A stretch of 64,000 bases of DNA, taken from positions 2,598,501 to 2,662,500 of the forward strand of contig OX359193.1 of the NCBI GenBank assembly GCA_947172415.1, in the 5' to 3' direction. The translations under genes and the position numbers were made by a program. Below, piece after piece: positions 26,001-35,251 of the stretch (position 1 is the first letter of the stretch; every line of letters begins with the position of its first letter). A model generated the notes under the pieces. That model did not search any database. It worked only from the letters and a program-made list of their open reading frames with translations, and was not told where the DNA came from. This DNA is from Chondrosia reniformis. Its lineage: Eukaryota > Porifera > Demospongiae > Chondrillida > Chondrillidae.

Positions 26001-29000
26001 AGACCAGGGTGGTCTTCATGGCCTTAGTTGCAAAATGAGTAAAGGCCGCCACTCCACAATGTGACCATTAACAATATAACAAAAACGATCTTCTATAAGA
26101 TGATGAAACACAAGAAACGTATTTCAAGGAAAACACTGCTTTATTACAACTGCCATGATCAGTCAATTGCAACTTATCAGTAGCTTTGTAATCGGAAAAT
26201 TTCAAAGTAATCCAAATAAGTATATAAGAAGACAACACTAAGACTCCACAGAAGAAGAAAAACTACCATTTTCGTGCAAAATACTGAGCAATCATGTACA
26301 TGCCAGTATACGCATATACGTACATCAATCAGAATATTCGATATAGTCACGATACAAAAAAATGTCTGCCAAGATGGACATCAATATGGCTGTTCGTTTG
26401 AGTGTCCCACAGTGAAATTATTAGTCCCCACTTTTCCAATAAATAAATTGAAAACATTTTCCATAGGGAAGTTTAAACCAGTTGAAATCTCTGGATGATG
26501 GACGTTGTCCTAAGGCCTAAACTCAAACTCGGGGCCCACGACAAAGAAAAACATTCCATTTTCAGACATCCAGAAGTTTCCTAAATTGAAATGCCAACCT
26601 TCGTTTGATGCCTCAATGTTGCCCTTTTAGGATGTACAGTATGATAGCCTCGTAGCCCTTTTGCAACTTTAGCTATACTTGACACAATATTTGAAAATGG
26701 GCCTCAAAAATGTCTTGTTGACACCTTGATCTCTCAATTCGATACCTACTGGTGTATCGAGTAAAAAAGAGTTCATAAAATATATTATTTACAAAATTAT
26801 TGATATCAAACTTGATATTCAGTACTTGATCTAGATCTAGTCTTTGTTAGACGCACTGACCAATCCTTTTCCTTCAAGCGAGGCTACAAGTTCGTTGAGC
26901 TTGTCTATATAGGGCTTGGGGCCATTGAGTGAATACTCGCATGGTATCTCCAGTCCATATCCAGCACCTCAATTTACTTTATCACCAATGACCTTGGCAA
27001 ATCCACTATTTGTGTCGCGCCTGAGAAATACTGAAATACAAGGAGCTAAGTTGAAGGGCACATGCCCCACTATTACATCTTCTCTCTTAACAGCAACTGC
27101 GTGGCTATCTCTGTCGTTGGTAGGCTCTCTCTTTAGGATGAGCTCCTCGTTCAGCATTGGTGTCCACAAGTCCATATAAGCATGATATCCCCTGATGTAG
27201 GAGTTAATATGGAACACTTGTAGAACTTCAGAACTAAGTTCACTTGCCATTTCAGCTAGAGACGAAGTATGTCACTTGCAAATCAAACGGCCACGTGCCA
27301 AGGTCTGTAATTAGGCTTGCCACAGCTGTCACGATGTCTGCTGCCAAAGAACCTCAGAGAAGTAATTGTCTATCATTAAAAAAGAAAGTAGAAGTCATTC
27401 ATTTTCACCAAAAGAATCCTTCAACCCCGATCAGAACTCTTGGTGAGAAATTCGAATGCGGGAAAACACAAATAGCCTACATTTTGAAGCATTCAATAGT
27501 GATACTGTCCTTGTTTCAAAATAATGTTTCTGATAGTCGGCATATTACTGGAAAATGCCATACATCTGAGTATGCTGACGTGAATGAAGCACTCTAGAAA
27601 TGGTTCTGTATCACCTGCTCCAAAAACATCTTTCCAGGTGGTCCAGAACTGATGGAGAAAGCAAAAGAGATTGCTATCAAGCTTGGTAAGCCCAATTTCA
27701 AGGGATCCAGGGGTTGGCTTGACAAATGGAAAAAGCGCTTCAACATCAAGGAATTGAAGATTTGTGGTGAATCTGGTGATGTTGAAGGTGCAACTGTTGA
27801 GTCATGGAAGGAGCGTTTGCCAGAAATTGTCCAAGGCTATGAGAAAGATGACATCTGGAACATGGATGAGACAGGATTGCTTTGGCGAGCATTGCCAGAT
27901 AAAGGTTTTGGTCAAAATCCAAGCAGTGCAAAGGAGGGAAAAAATGAAACAGCGGCTAACCGTTGCATTTTTGTGACAGCATCTGGAAGGAAGGAAAAGC
28001 CAATTGTGATATGGAAGTCTGAAAACCCCAAATGTCTACACTGACGTGATAAATCACTACTTCCAGTCACATATTTTAGCCAGGCAAAAGCTTGGATGAC
28101 AGGAAACATACTAGAATCCATTCTGTCCAAGCTGAACAGGCAGATGGTCAGAAAGAATCGTAGGATTTTGCTTTTAATGGACAATGTAGGTTGTCACCTA
28201 GAGGAACTGAGCGCAAAATGTCAAACATTCAGATTTGTTTTTTGCCTCCCAACACCACCTCTACTCTGCAACCCTTGGACTTGGGTATCATCAGTAATTT
28301 CAAGATTCATTATCAGCAATTATTTCTGCAATACGTCATCTCAAAAATTGATGAAGTAACAAAGCTTCTGACGTAGTCAAATCAGTGGATCTGTTGGTGG
28401 CCATTAGATGGGTTGCTTTAGCTTGGTCTCAAGTTACTGTGGATACTATCTCAAAGTGCTTCCGAAAGGCTGGTATTCTTGACACAGACCTTGATGTGAT
28501 TTGTCGTGATGCAGATGACACCGATCCCTTTTTACAAGCTGATAACCTTTTGGAATTAGGTAAGTTGATTGAGGAGACAGGCGACAGTGGCTGTTCCTCC
28601 AACGAATTTGCCTGTGGTGATGATAATCTCCCATGGATGGTGACAACTGGCAATCTGTATTTCTTGATGAACTCACAAATGATCCAGAGAAAGAGGAAGG
28701 CGAAGAAGACAGTGATCATGAAATTGAGGATGACAGCACTGAACAGGAGGTCTTGCCTCGCACTAAATCATACAAAGAAGTTATCGTGGGTCTAGAAGAC
28801 ATTGTACTCTTTTTACAGCAGAATGGCAACACCCAAGAAGCTCTGAGCCTTGGCTGAATGATTGATTTTATCTGCAAATGCAGAAATGACTCTACAGTTC
28901 AAACTACTTTAGACAGATATTTTGGTCAGCCTTAGTGTTATAATGATGTTATTATTATATTCAATTATAAGTTATGTAATCTTTCACTGATTACAAAAAT

Positions 29001-32000
29001 ATTAATTTGATTCTGGCTATAATAAAACACTTTTTATCAATGTATATGTACGATCAAGAAGTATATATGCTGGATAGTAGATGACATGTTTTATGCTTTT
29101 ATACATGTTTGGTATAGATATTCGAGTGTTTGATGTGGCTAGAAATTGCAAATTGATGCGAACCTCCCACCAGAGGACAACCTCTGAATAAAGGACAAAA
29201 GCCCCGCTCCGAAAGTGTCCTTTATTCAGAGGTTCCACTGAATTATGATTGAGATAGCTGTAAAACCACGTGGTTGCTAATTTGAGCTTAAGTATGGCTT
29301 CAAGAGCAAGCACTAGTGGCTCACAGTAGAGGAAGTATTTATCATTAGAGAAGAAGGTAGAAGTTATCAAGCATTTACAGAAGAATCATGGAACATCTAT
29401 CAGAACTATTAAGGAAATCTTTGGATGTGGAAAGACACAGATTGCCTATATCCTTAAGAACAAAGAATTATTTAAAAATTCTTTACCAGGCTAATACTTC
29501 AGGCAGTAATAGAGCAAACTGATTGTGAAGGCTGTACTGTAGATCAGTTTTTGACTGGTGATAGTGATCTTCCTGTGCGCATGGAAATGGACAATGACAA
29601 TTGGGAAGCAGCATTCCTTGAAGAGCTTGGGGAACATCAGCAGTAGAAGATTGGGGACAAGTAGATGGAGATAGTGATGATGAGGATGACTTTACTGCTA
29701 ACACAGAAGAGCCCCTTCCCAAGTTGAAGACATACAAGGAAGTCATAACTTCTTTGGAGGAAGTGTCCCTATTTGTGGAATATAAAGGACATGGACATGA
29801 AGCCTTATCTATTGGTTCCACAACTGAGAGAATTGTGAACCTAAAGCACACATTTGCAAGACAGGCAACACTACATGACTATTTCACTCAACAATGATCA
29901 TGACGGGTAAAACTGTAACAATCCAATATATTTTTGGATTCATGCATCCATGGCACTCACAACACTTAAATCACCTATGTCTATGATTCAAAATCACTGT
30001 TTTTCAATTTTCACTACTCAAAACCATGCATTTTATTAAATTGTCTACCATATCTAAACATTTTAGAGGATGATACAATCAAAATTTGATTACCCTCTGA
30101 GATAGGGACAACCTCCAAACAAAGGACAAAAGGCCCAGTCCTAAAGTGTCCTTTCTTCAGAGGTTCAACTGTACTATGTAACGTAAAGCCTTCACAAAGG
30201 TTTGTACATGGAATTGACAGCATTCAAGAAACGGCCGGAATCAGTGAACCGGACATCTAATGACCAGCAAGTTACTTAGTAACTAAGTAGTTCAAGTATT
30301 TTAAACTAGATATCACATGTATACATAAAGTAAAAAGAAGATTAAAGAAGCCATGTACATCCAAACTACCCCCTTCATAAACATGGATCAAGGGATGACC
30401 CTTGACCCTATTTGAAAGGACATTTATTCAACCCATTAACACATGTTTTAATAAAATATATTTCTATCCTCATTAATTATTCACTGCCCTTTTTACAATA
30501 CATCATCACTCAACTCATGTCTTAAATGGATGCAAGTGACTCCCAAGATAATCACACTGAGGTATATAATATAATACGGATGCAAATGACTCCCAAAATA
30601 ATCACAATCAGGTATATTAAACGCTACAAGACTTTAGCCACACTGAAATTCTCAACTGCTGCATACAGAGTAGTAGTCTGTACAGATCATATAAGGTTAA
30701 ACGCATGGCCTTCCAATTACCTTTTCACACCTTAGTATAGACTGAAGATGATGCATCTGCATGCCATTATCAGCAAAAATTCCAGTCTCAGGCAGGGGGT
30801 CTCAGCCAATAATCACCGCAGATTTGACTTGCCTTGAGTGTGAGCTAGGAGTACCGTTGGTTGCTTGCATGCATTCACATAAACAACAGGGTGAGAGACA
30901 ATTTGGTAACTTGCACACAAGGGACATAAAGGCTGGGGCCTTTAATTTATTTCATGAACAATGTCCCTTGTGTGCAAGTTACCAAATTGTCTCTCACCCT
31001 GTTGTTTATGTGAATGCATGCAAGCAACCAACGGTACTCCTAGCTCACACTCAAGGCAAGTCAAATCTGCGGTGATTATTGGCTGAGACCCCCTGCCTGA
31101 GACTGGAATTTTTGCTGATAATGGCATGCAGATGCATCATCTTCAGTCTATACTAAGGTGTGAAAAGGTAATTGGAAGGCCATGCGTTTAACCTTATATG
31201 ATCTGTACAGACTACTACTCTGTATGCAGCAGTTGAGAATTTCAGTGTGGCTAAAGTCTTGTAGCGTTTAATATACCTGATTGTGATTATTTTGGGAGTC
31301 ATTTGCATCCGTATTATATTATATACCTCAGTGTGATTATCTTGGGAGTCACTTGCATCCATGTAAATTTTTGTAACTTGCACTGTGTAGTACTTGATTG
31401 TATTTAAACATGCTTAATATAGCACTCCTTATTCCTACACATGGACAATTAATATATATATATATATATGAATGTGTACATGAATTTACTTGCACTGTAT
31501 ATAGAGTGGAATCTCATTATAGTGAAACTCATTATCTCAACTCATCTCAACTCAACTCATGAGCTTGCACGCACGCATATTTATCCAAATCCACCCCTAC
31601 GTATCCAATTACACTCCTGCACACGTACACACATGGATAAGTAATAGAAAACATAAGAAGAGATGACGGAGCTTAAAGTACCACAGTTTTACTATGGTCG
31701 TCTAAACGAATTTCTTTTATTTCTTTACATCAATATATATAGCAACACTTTTGGCTTAAACTTAGCATGAACGTATACAAATACGCTTTATCTAACCTTC
31801 GCTACAACTCTCTTATTCGGTAGCTCCTTCTCGTAGGAGAGCGTCGACTTGTCATAGCCGTTCTCGAAAGGATGATCTTCTTTAGCAACGAGGCGGTGAC
31901 GTTTTCGCAACGTCACAAGATTCTCAAAATGTGTGTACCGAGCGACATACGAAGGTGTTGGTGACGCAATAGAAGAACATCACAATACATCACCAGCTTG

Positions 32001-35000
32001 CGCAATCGTAACTTTGAATTCTTCATTGTATCTTGATTATTTTACTCATTTAATTAAGCAAAACTTCGCCAGACATTTCTTATACACATGTACCATGATA
32101 TATGTTGATTTCACAGTTATATGACAAATTGATAATTTTTATTAATATAACACATTGTTTCAATATAAATTTCCCATATGTTTTCTATAGTCCTATGGCC
32201 TTTTATATGCAGACTTTGTCCTCTGTTTTCTAACAAACGGAGGCCTAAATCAAAAATCCCTTAATTTAAAATGAGTTTTATACCCTAAACTTTATGATGA
32301 TATGCCCATTTTGTTTTTAGGTTCTTTCTTGGAGCCATATGAATTAATTATATTATATTATATTATTTATTTATTTATATTATATATATTATATTAGATT
32401 ACCTTAGTATATTGTAACTTGCACTGTATATATATATATATATCTATATATATAATACGGGTTGATACGCAACTATTATAACACTTTATTTATACGTCGC
32501 TATATAATTAATACAGGTTCATATATACGCAACTATTATAATACTTTATAATACTTAATTTATACATCAATACATCGTTTTGCAAATGGCGGCGTTCAGG
32601 AAGCTTTTCTGTCGCTATTTATAGTGTTCAGGACACTTAAGCGTCCTCAATCGTTAGTATTATGAATATATATATTAAATGCCAACGATACGGCCAAGTA
32701 GTTCGAGTTGATTCGGGGGGCAGCAGCCCCACGAGTTTTTAAACTCGATATACTTGTTTTTCTATTTACATGGCTTGTAATCCCCTCTTCCTGATGAAGA
32801 CCTCCGGATTTGAAACGTTCAGTTGCTTTAATTGCATTTGCTGAGTCTCAATAAATTAGGATACTTATAAAGTAATACATAGCTCCAGTGCTTAAAATAA
32901 GAATTAGGATTTGCTTGGACATTTGTCCAAGCAAATCAATTTTTGATTGGACATTTGCTTTTTTGGTAAGACATTATTGTCAGCCTATCATCTAGTTTAC
33001 CGGTGCTTAAAATAGCTATTATTAAGACTACAACCAAGTTTTCTACCTAATATGTCACTGACTTCAAATCTCATCCACCTATTATTACCAGGGCTCTTTT
33101 TGTATAGCTCTCTCTATTTGCAGGAAGAGTTGTTAAACTTTGTTGATGTATTTGCTAGACAAAGCTATATTCATAAGTCTATTAACACATTGCCCTATTT
33201 ATGCAAATGTTGTAACTTGCGTTATTTAAAGGTTGGACTAAAATCAATTTTGGTTAGAAGGAAAGGTTATTTTATTGTTACTTAATAGGTGATAATGGAA
33301 GGCTGGACAAAATGACACTTTGATCAGGACCAAAAATTACTTTATAGCTACAGTACGCGCTAAAAGAAACGCTCGATCGAGATTGTCGAGGCTATCACTT
33401 GCCGACACTCGTCAAAACCTTGCTAGAAGTCTCGACAAAATCTCGACCTTGTAAATCGCCAATCGAGTGAAACGGCAAGTGGTATGAATGAATACCACAC
33501 GTTAGCACTCTTCTCACCGAGTGCCTCGTTCAAAAATCTCAATCGAGTAGGCGTTTCTTAAATCTACGTAGTGCGTACCGTACTTCCTAATAATACAAAA
33601 AGTGTCCGGACCCAATGACCGACTGAAGGTCTATTTGACCGCACCTAGCATGATTTTAATCGGACATTGTCCGATGTCCGCCTGTTATTTTTAGCACTGT
33701 AGCTCACAGAATATATAGTACACTGCATGACATATCAATTACATTTTCACACCTAGTATTCTGTAGGTCCTATTTGTTCCTGGTGCTATGAAAATAGAAG
33801 GTTTTCTGGATATTTAACACTTTACATTCCATATTTTGAGTCAGCCGGGCAGTCACCATTTTATAACTCCATAACGAAAATCAAAATAATATCTTTGACT
33901 GGTTCAGAGATACATGCTCATTAATTTCTTGGTGACTAGAATAACAATAACACACAACTTATTTTAATAACTTCCAATAATTTTGGGCCAACTAATTACG
34001 TCAGGTTGAAGTTCGAATCTCAAAATAGTGTCTAAATTTCTAAAAGTGAATAGCTTAACGGCCAAGTTTTCAGTGTGCTTGAATCTGCAAAACAGTCTTA
34101 TTTATATTATGCACTATGATACAGAAATAGGAATGTTATTAATCTTAAAAACTATATATGTTGCCCTATCTCTCTAAGCAGGAATGGACGAAAAACTATG
34201 GTGGCCTTATCCAATGTATTACCAATCAACACCTCATAAATCACCAACGGAGCGATTTTTGGTTATATTCGGTCATTTGCAGCCATTAATGAACGTTTTT
34301 CTAAAGGCCAAACATGTTTCGACACTCTACACGTTCTACAGCTTAAAAAAGCGGCTAACCAGGAATAGGCCAATTTCCAAAATTCAAATAGACTAGCGCT
34401 AATATGCGAACTTCTGCGGGCACATACAAGTTATAAACCGTCATAAATATTTCCAAACTAGTGAATAGACAGCCCTAAATCTGAATGCGCTCTACACGAA
34501 GCACGTTAATTGTGAAAAGCAAAAAGGTGGTCTTCTCGGACACCATTTTTAAATAAGAGATCATGGTTTTTGGCATATTTCTCTTGTCTGAGACATTATT
34601 TCAAACTTTTCACTAAGAAAAATTTCAAAACTAATTACAGTAAGTAACTTTAACAAGAAAAGGGGAAATACAAGTAAATAAAAAACATTTACAAAAATGA
34701 TGTTCAAAGTAGGAATGGCAGTGTTCATTAATACATCCGCAAAAAGTATCGAAACAAGACAGTGACTATAATATGATAAGGCTAATCACACAGAAGTTGC
34801 TTACATACTGAAATTTAAGTAACTCACTCTACACTTCTGTGTTTGGGCACACAAAGCTGAAGTAGGAATGGTGCACCCAAACACGGAACATCATTTTTGT
34901 AAATGTTTTTTATTTACTTGTCTATTTGTGAGTCCAGGGACAAAGCCCTGAAACACAAGACAAAGTTCTTTATGAAGTATTCCATCCAGTTTTCTAATCA

Positions 35001-35251
35001 TTGCCCAGGCCGATCAATGCATACCTTAGTGTATATCTCTACTTAAAGTTATCCCTCCCTTGCCTACCTGTGCCAGTTGCAACGTCTAATATTTTACAAT
35101 ATGGCGACGGGTCTAATTCTAGGAGAAATTTCCTTTTCCAGATCCTGTGCATCCAAAATGACATTATATCATTCATCAAATCGTACTTCCTAGTGACCTT
35201 GCTAAATACCTCATTTACTTCCCTACATAAAGAAACATAGCCAGTGCATCG
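13898..35251 (-). CDS. COQ5: COQ5, ubiquinone biosynthesis C-methyltransferase (multi-exon, first exon not found)
   Basis: Four minus-strand exons together encode about 246 residues of 2-methoxy-6-polyprenyl-1,4-benzoquinol methylase, the SAM-dependent C-methyltransferase of coenzyme Q synthesis in the mitochondrial matrix. Seen: [21 protein letters not shown] motif [12 protein letters not shown] spanning a splice site, [57 protein letters not shown] and a terminal HSAFKAW. Every junction has GT-AG ends and compatible phases (phase 1, then 2, then 0), and no stop lies inside. The family is about 290-330 residues, so the N-terminal targeting peptide and the THFGF-like segment are missing; they should lie above 35.25 kb. 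The introns, about 9.1 and 11.4 kb, are packed with transposable elements. The gene is head to head with the UBE2A-like gene. Confidence 0.92.
14100..14211 (-). CDS. COQ5: COQ5 internal exon (LYDxYSFQVIP block)
   Basis: 112 nt. One base completes an Arg codon split across the intron (AG|A), followed by 37 codons ([20 protein letters not shown] and [16 protein letters not shown]), ending CAG|GTAAGT. Acceptor CTATAG. Strongly conserved block of the family. Confidence 0.93.
14310..14540. repeat. Dispersed repeat family A, 5' part
   Basis: Matches the beginning of the fuller copy at 34.18 kb (shared phrases CAATCAACACCTCATAAATC and CACCAACGGAG). It lies in the COQ5 intron, is non-coding, and begins with a GTAC palindrome resembling the start of family B. 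Confidence 0.7.
14541..15281. other. No firm gene; possible 5' leader of the Ginger-like remnant
   Basis: A 68-codon plus-strand frame (14883-15089) rich in Lys, Arg and Glu lies just before the integrase remnant and could belong to it. I recognise no domain. Confidence 0.35.
15282..16900 (+). mobile_element. Ginger-like integrase plus Ulp1-type protease remnant
   Basis: Plus-strand fossil of an element with a gypsy-type integrase. Parts in order: a zinc-binding integrase N-terminal region (15.35-15.48 kb), the end of the integrase core (TPYHPQ, then [20 protein letters not shown], to about 15.8 kb), a GPY/F-like module (16.02-16.15 kb, [15 protein letters not shown], then VTGAHLKSY), an acidic/proline-rich spacer, and a Ulp1/C48 protease-like domain (16.42-16.9 kb, [14 protein letters not shown], then [18 protein letters not shown] and VFIYDSL, which would carry the catalytic His and Asp). 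Integrase, GPY/F and Ulp1 together are known from Ginger1 DNA transposons. It is broken. It sits inside the COQ5 intron on the opposite strand. Confidence 0.7.
17040..18075 (-). mobile_element. 5'-truncated LINE with (ATT)n tail
   Basis: A 261-codon open minus-strand frame (18068-17283) is the C-terminal domain that follows the reverse transcriptase in a family of invertebrate LINEs: [20 protein letters not shown], then [20 protein letters not shown], a Cys-x2-Cys...His-x4-Cys zinc knuckle, then [10 protein letters not shown]. The RT itself is missing; truncation falls at about 18075. The 3' end runs into an (ATT)n simple repeat on the minus strand (17047-17077), the usual tail of target-primed insertion. 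The frame has no stop, so the insertion may be fairly young. Confidence 0.8.
17047..17077. repeat. (AAT)n microsatellite, LINE tail
   Basis: About ten copies of AAT on the plus strand at the 3' end of the minus-strand LINE. Confidence 0.85.
18165..18252. repeat. Four tandem 22-bp units
   Basis: Units start at 18165, 18187, 18209 and 18231 with the core GCGGACACCTCACGAATTGT and a few differences each. They lie inside the TIR element; subterminal repeats of this kind often bind transposase. Confidence 0.75.
18727..19839. other. No recognisable gene
   Basis: 18735-18790 resembles the hairpin seen near the 3' ends of some LINEs (GACCC...GGGTC stem beside a GTTTCGA word). The remainder has short frames only. 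Confidence 0.45.
19840..20360. repeat. Dispersed repeat family A, 3' part with hairpin
   Basis: Matches 34.38-34.93 kb (shared phrase AATAGACAGCCCTAA, later GGAATACAAGTAAAT). At 20187-20327 it carries an inverted pair around GTGTTCACCAGTGAC and GTCACTGGTGAACAC, so the end folds into a long hairpin. Non-coding; in the COQ5 intron. Confidence 0.75.
20702..20944 (+). pseudogene. Probable C-terminal tail of a Tigger/pogo transposase
   Basis: About 80 codons without stops: an [16 protein letters not shown] block, an acidic stretch ([15 protein letters not shown]) and an [17 protein letters not shown] end. This resembles the acidic tail after the DDE domain in Tigger-like transposases, which ends with a short helix. 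No catalytic domain is visible upstream. The family call is tentative. Confidence 0.35.
20945..22500 (+). mobile_element. Degenerate LINE with endonuclease and RT traces
   Basis: At 21.19-21.32 kb the start of an APE-type endonuclease can be read: [20 protein letters not shown], then [14 protein letters not shown]. At 21.52-21.86 kb comes the segment between endonuclease and RT ([20 protein letters not shown]). At 21.99-22.36 kb come the RT fingers and palm ([16 protein letters not shown], then [16 protein letters not shown], then [14 protein letters not shown], with the first catalytic Asp). Frames shift and stops occur throughout; the xADD box was not found. Dead copy in the COQ5 intron. 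Confidence 0.7.
22501..23306. other. COQ5 intron, nothing further recognised
   Basis: Short frames without motifs up to the splice donor at 23306. Confidence 0.5.
23307..23646 (-). CDS. COQ5: COQ5 internal exon carrying the SAM-binding core
   Basis: 340 nt. Acceptor TCTTCTTTTAG; the first two bases complete the Gly of ATGTGDI, then 112 codons, then AG of a split Arg codon before GTATGT. Contains [51 protein letters not shown] and [12 protein letters not shown], the class I methyltransferase and COQ5/UbiE signature blocks. The variable insert before CDIN is short compared with vertebrate COQ5. Confidence 0.95.
23647..24324. other. COQ5 intron, nothing recognised
   Basis: AT-rich; an 81-codon frame at 23950-24195 has no motif. 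Confidence 0.5.
24325..25040. repeat. Dispersed repeat family B, copy 2 with 100-bp-arm hairpin
   Basis: Begins with GGGAGTACGGTAGTACTCTC and follows copy 1 (11.29 kb) for about 230 bp. Its second half is a long inverted repeat: about 24797-24896 pairs with about 24915-25025 (for example AGTGAAGATGTAGGGATGGC against GCCATCCCTACATCTTCACT). This gives a stem of about 100 bp with a short loop near 24900. Non-coding, probably a non-autonomous element. Confidence 0.8.
25041..25560 (+). other. Unrecognised open frames
   Basis: Two overlapping plus-strand frames (to 25355 and to 25560) look protein-like in composition ([20 protein letters not shown], then [19 protein letters not shown]). I do not recognise a domain. 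They lie between repeat B and a LINE fragment and may belong to a mobile element. The first 70 codons of the longer open frame run through the repeat B arm and are certainly not part of a gene. Confidence 0.3.
25850..26090 (+). mobile_element. LINE C-terminal fragment
   Basis: Plus strand spells [20 protein letters not shown], then [20 protein letters not shown] and SKGRHSTM. A Cys-x2-Cys-G-x-x-V-D-x-x-G-x-HGLSC block followed by GRH is the tail domain after the reverse transcriptase in a LINE family of sponges and cnidarians. Only this end is preserved, and the frame shifts just upstream. Confidence 0.65.
26091..26470. other. COQ5 intron, nothing recognised
   Basis: Short frames only. Confidence 0.5.
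26837..27250 (-). pseudogene. HIRAN-domain-like protein frame
   Basis: From ATG at 27250 the minus strand encodes about 137 codons: [78 protein letters not shown], then one TGA near 26970, then [16 protein letters not shown] and a charged end. The order (G-x-x-Y--W-P--nEeL-L-rEp-N--D-hAVaV-----vGHvP---------fl, later LEiPC-Y---G) is that of the HIRAN fold, a DNA-end-binding module known from HLTF/Rad5. Apart from the single stop it is open throughout. It faces away from the transposase with a gap of about 80 bp, as if sharing a promoter inside the transposon. Confidence 0.6.
27334..28935 (+). pseudogene. Tigger/pogo (DDE_1) transposase
   Basis: Domains in order: CENP-B-type helix-turn-helix from Met at 27334 ([20 protein letters not shown], then [17 protein letters not shown]); second CENP-B DNA-binding half ([16 protein letters not shown], then [15 protein letters not shown]); DDE catalytic core with the first Asp in [17 protein letters not shown] (about 27853-27900), the second in [18 protein letters not shown] (about 28160-28210) and the third in [15 protein letters not shown] (about 28270-28310); acidic tail, then DRYFGQP near 28935. 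The blocks alternate between frames and a stop separates the first two, so the copy is inactive. Family length (about 500 residues) is otherwise kept. Confidence 0.88.
29280..30180 (+). mobile_element. Internally deleted second Tigger copy
   Basis: Starts with the same helix-turn-helix ([20 protein letters not shown], then [16 protein letters not shown], about 29340-29465). It then jumps directly to the acidic tail and C-terminus ([20 protein letters not shown], then [16 protein letters not shown] to 29897). The DDE core is missing. The right end at about 30104-30172 has the same design as the first copy (GGACAACCTCC, then CAGAGGTTCAACTG). It is related to, but clearly diverged from, the adjoining element; the two insertions are neighbours or nested. 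Confidence 0.75.
30185..30525. other. COQ5 intron, nothing recognised
   Basis: AT-rich spacer before the palindrome. Confidence 0.5.
30526..31362. repeat. 837-bp palindrome, two identical 402-bp arms
   Basis: 30526-30927 and 30961-31362 are inverted copies about the axis where coordinates sum to 61888. I see no mismatch in the arms; the 69-residue frame at 30526 recurs unchanged on the other strand. The spacer is 33 bp and itself holds AAAGGC...GCCTTT. Pairing stops abruptly at both outer ends. I recognise no protein and no clear target duplication. It may be a foldback element, a recent inverted duplication, or a cloning/assembly artefact. Confidence 0.95.
31363..32885. other. COQ5 intron: simple repeats and LINE-tail-like sequence
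   Basis: Contains (TA)n runs near 31452-31470 and 32340-32455. A GTGACGTT/AACGTCAC hairpin with a 5-base loop lies at 31895-31915. Two CAACTATTATA(A) phrases occur near 32469 and 32530. A LINE-3'-end-like stretch runs at 32765-32870 (CTGATGAAGACC, later GAAACGTTC and AATAAATTAGG). No gene recognised. Confidence 0.5.
32886..33699. mobile_element. hAT-like non-autonomous element (814 bp)
   Basis: The ends are inverted: CAGTGCTTAAAATAA on the left and TTATTTTTAGCACTG on the right. They are flanked on both sides by TAGCTC (32880-32885 and 33700-33705), a 6-bp part of what may be an 8-bp duplication. CAGTG ends are typical of hAT elements. Subterminal GGACA/TGTCC words occur in both orientations. 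No transposase; a second inverted-repeat element is nested inside. Confidence 0.75.
33352..33584. mobile_element. Nested MITE with AGTACG(CG) ends
   Basis: Left end AGTACGCGCTAAAAGAAACG pairs loosely with the right end, whose complement reads AGTACGGTACGCAC and then AAGAAACGCCTACTCGAT. GCTCGATCGAG/CTCAATCGAG follow inward. About 233 bp, non-coding, relatively GC-rich, inside the hAT-like element. Confidence 0.6.
34176..34935. repeat. Dispersed repeat family A, fullest copy
   Basis: Contains both segments seen separately at 14.31 kb and 19.84 kb in the same order. A perfect inverted repeat of about 35 bp closes its 3' half (34671-34706 against 34886-34921, centred on TTTACAAAAATGATGTT). Non-coding; near the 5' end of the large COQ5 intron. 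Confidence 0.8.
35068..35251 (-). CDS. COQ5: COQ5 exon with SAM motif I
   Basis: Encodes [40 protein letters not shown] and [11 protein letters not shown], ending ACAG|GTAGGC in phase 1. That fits the next exon's GTGATATACC (Gly-Asp-Ile). The acceptor is either GATTGCAG (exon start 35251) or TTTATGTAG (35222). The second gives better agreement with the family, where an EEEK-like segment precedes the V--VF block. No in-frame ATG lies between the upstream stop and the exon, so a further 5' exon is required. Confidence 0.9.

Larger units (their letters stand above)
26471..29237 (+). mobile_element. Tigger-like DNA transposon with a divergent accessory gene
   Basis: The right end (about 29165-29237) is a terminal repeat with internal symmetry: two copies of the CCTCTGAATAAAGGACA motif in opposite orientation, ending GAGGTTCCACTG. 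A weak match to its complement, CAGTTGAAATCTCTGG, lies at about 26471 and may be the left end. Between them are a Tigger/pogo transposase on the plus strand and a HIRAN-like frame on the minus strand that starts about 80 bp away. Flanking TA duplications were not seen clearly. It lies in the COQ5 intron. Confidence 0.65.

Noticed and set aside
30526-30735. 69-residue frame in the palindrome as a gene present twice
   Set aside because: The duplicate is just the other arm; the sequence matches no family I know.
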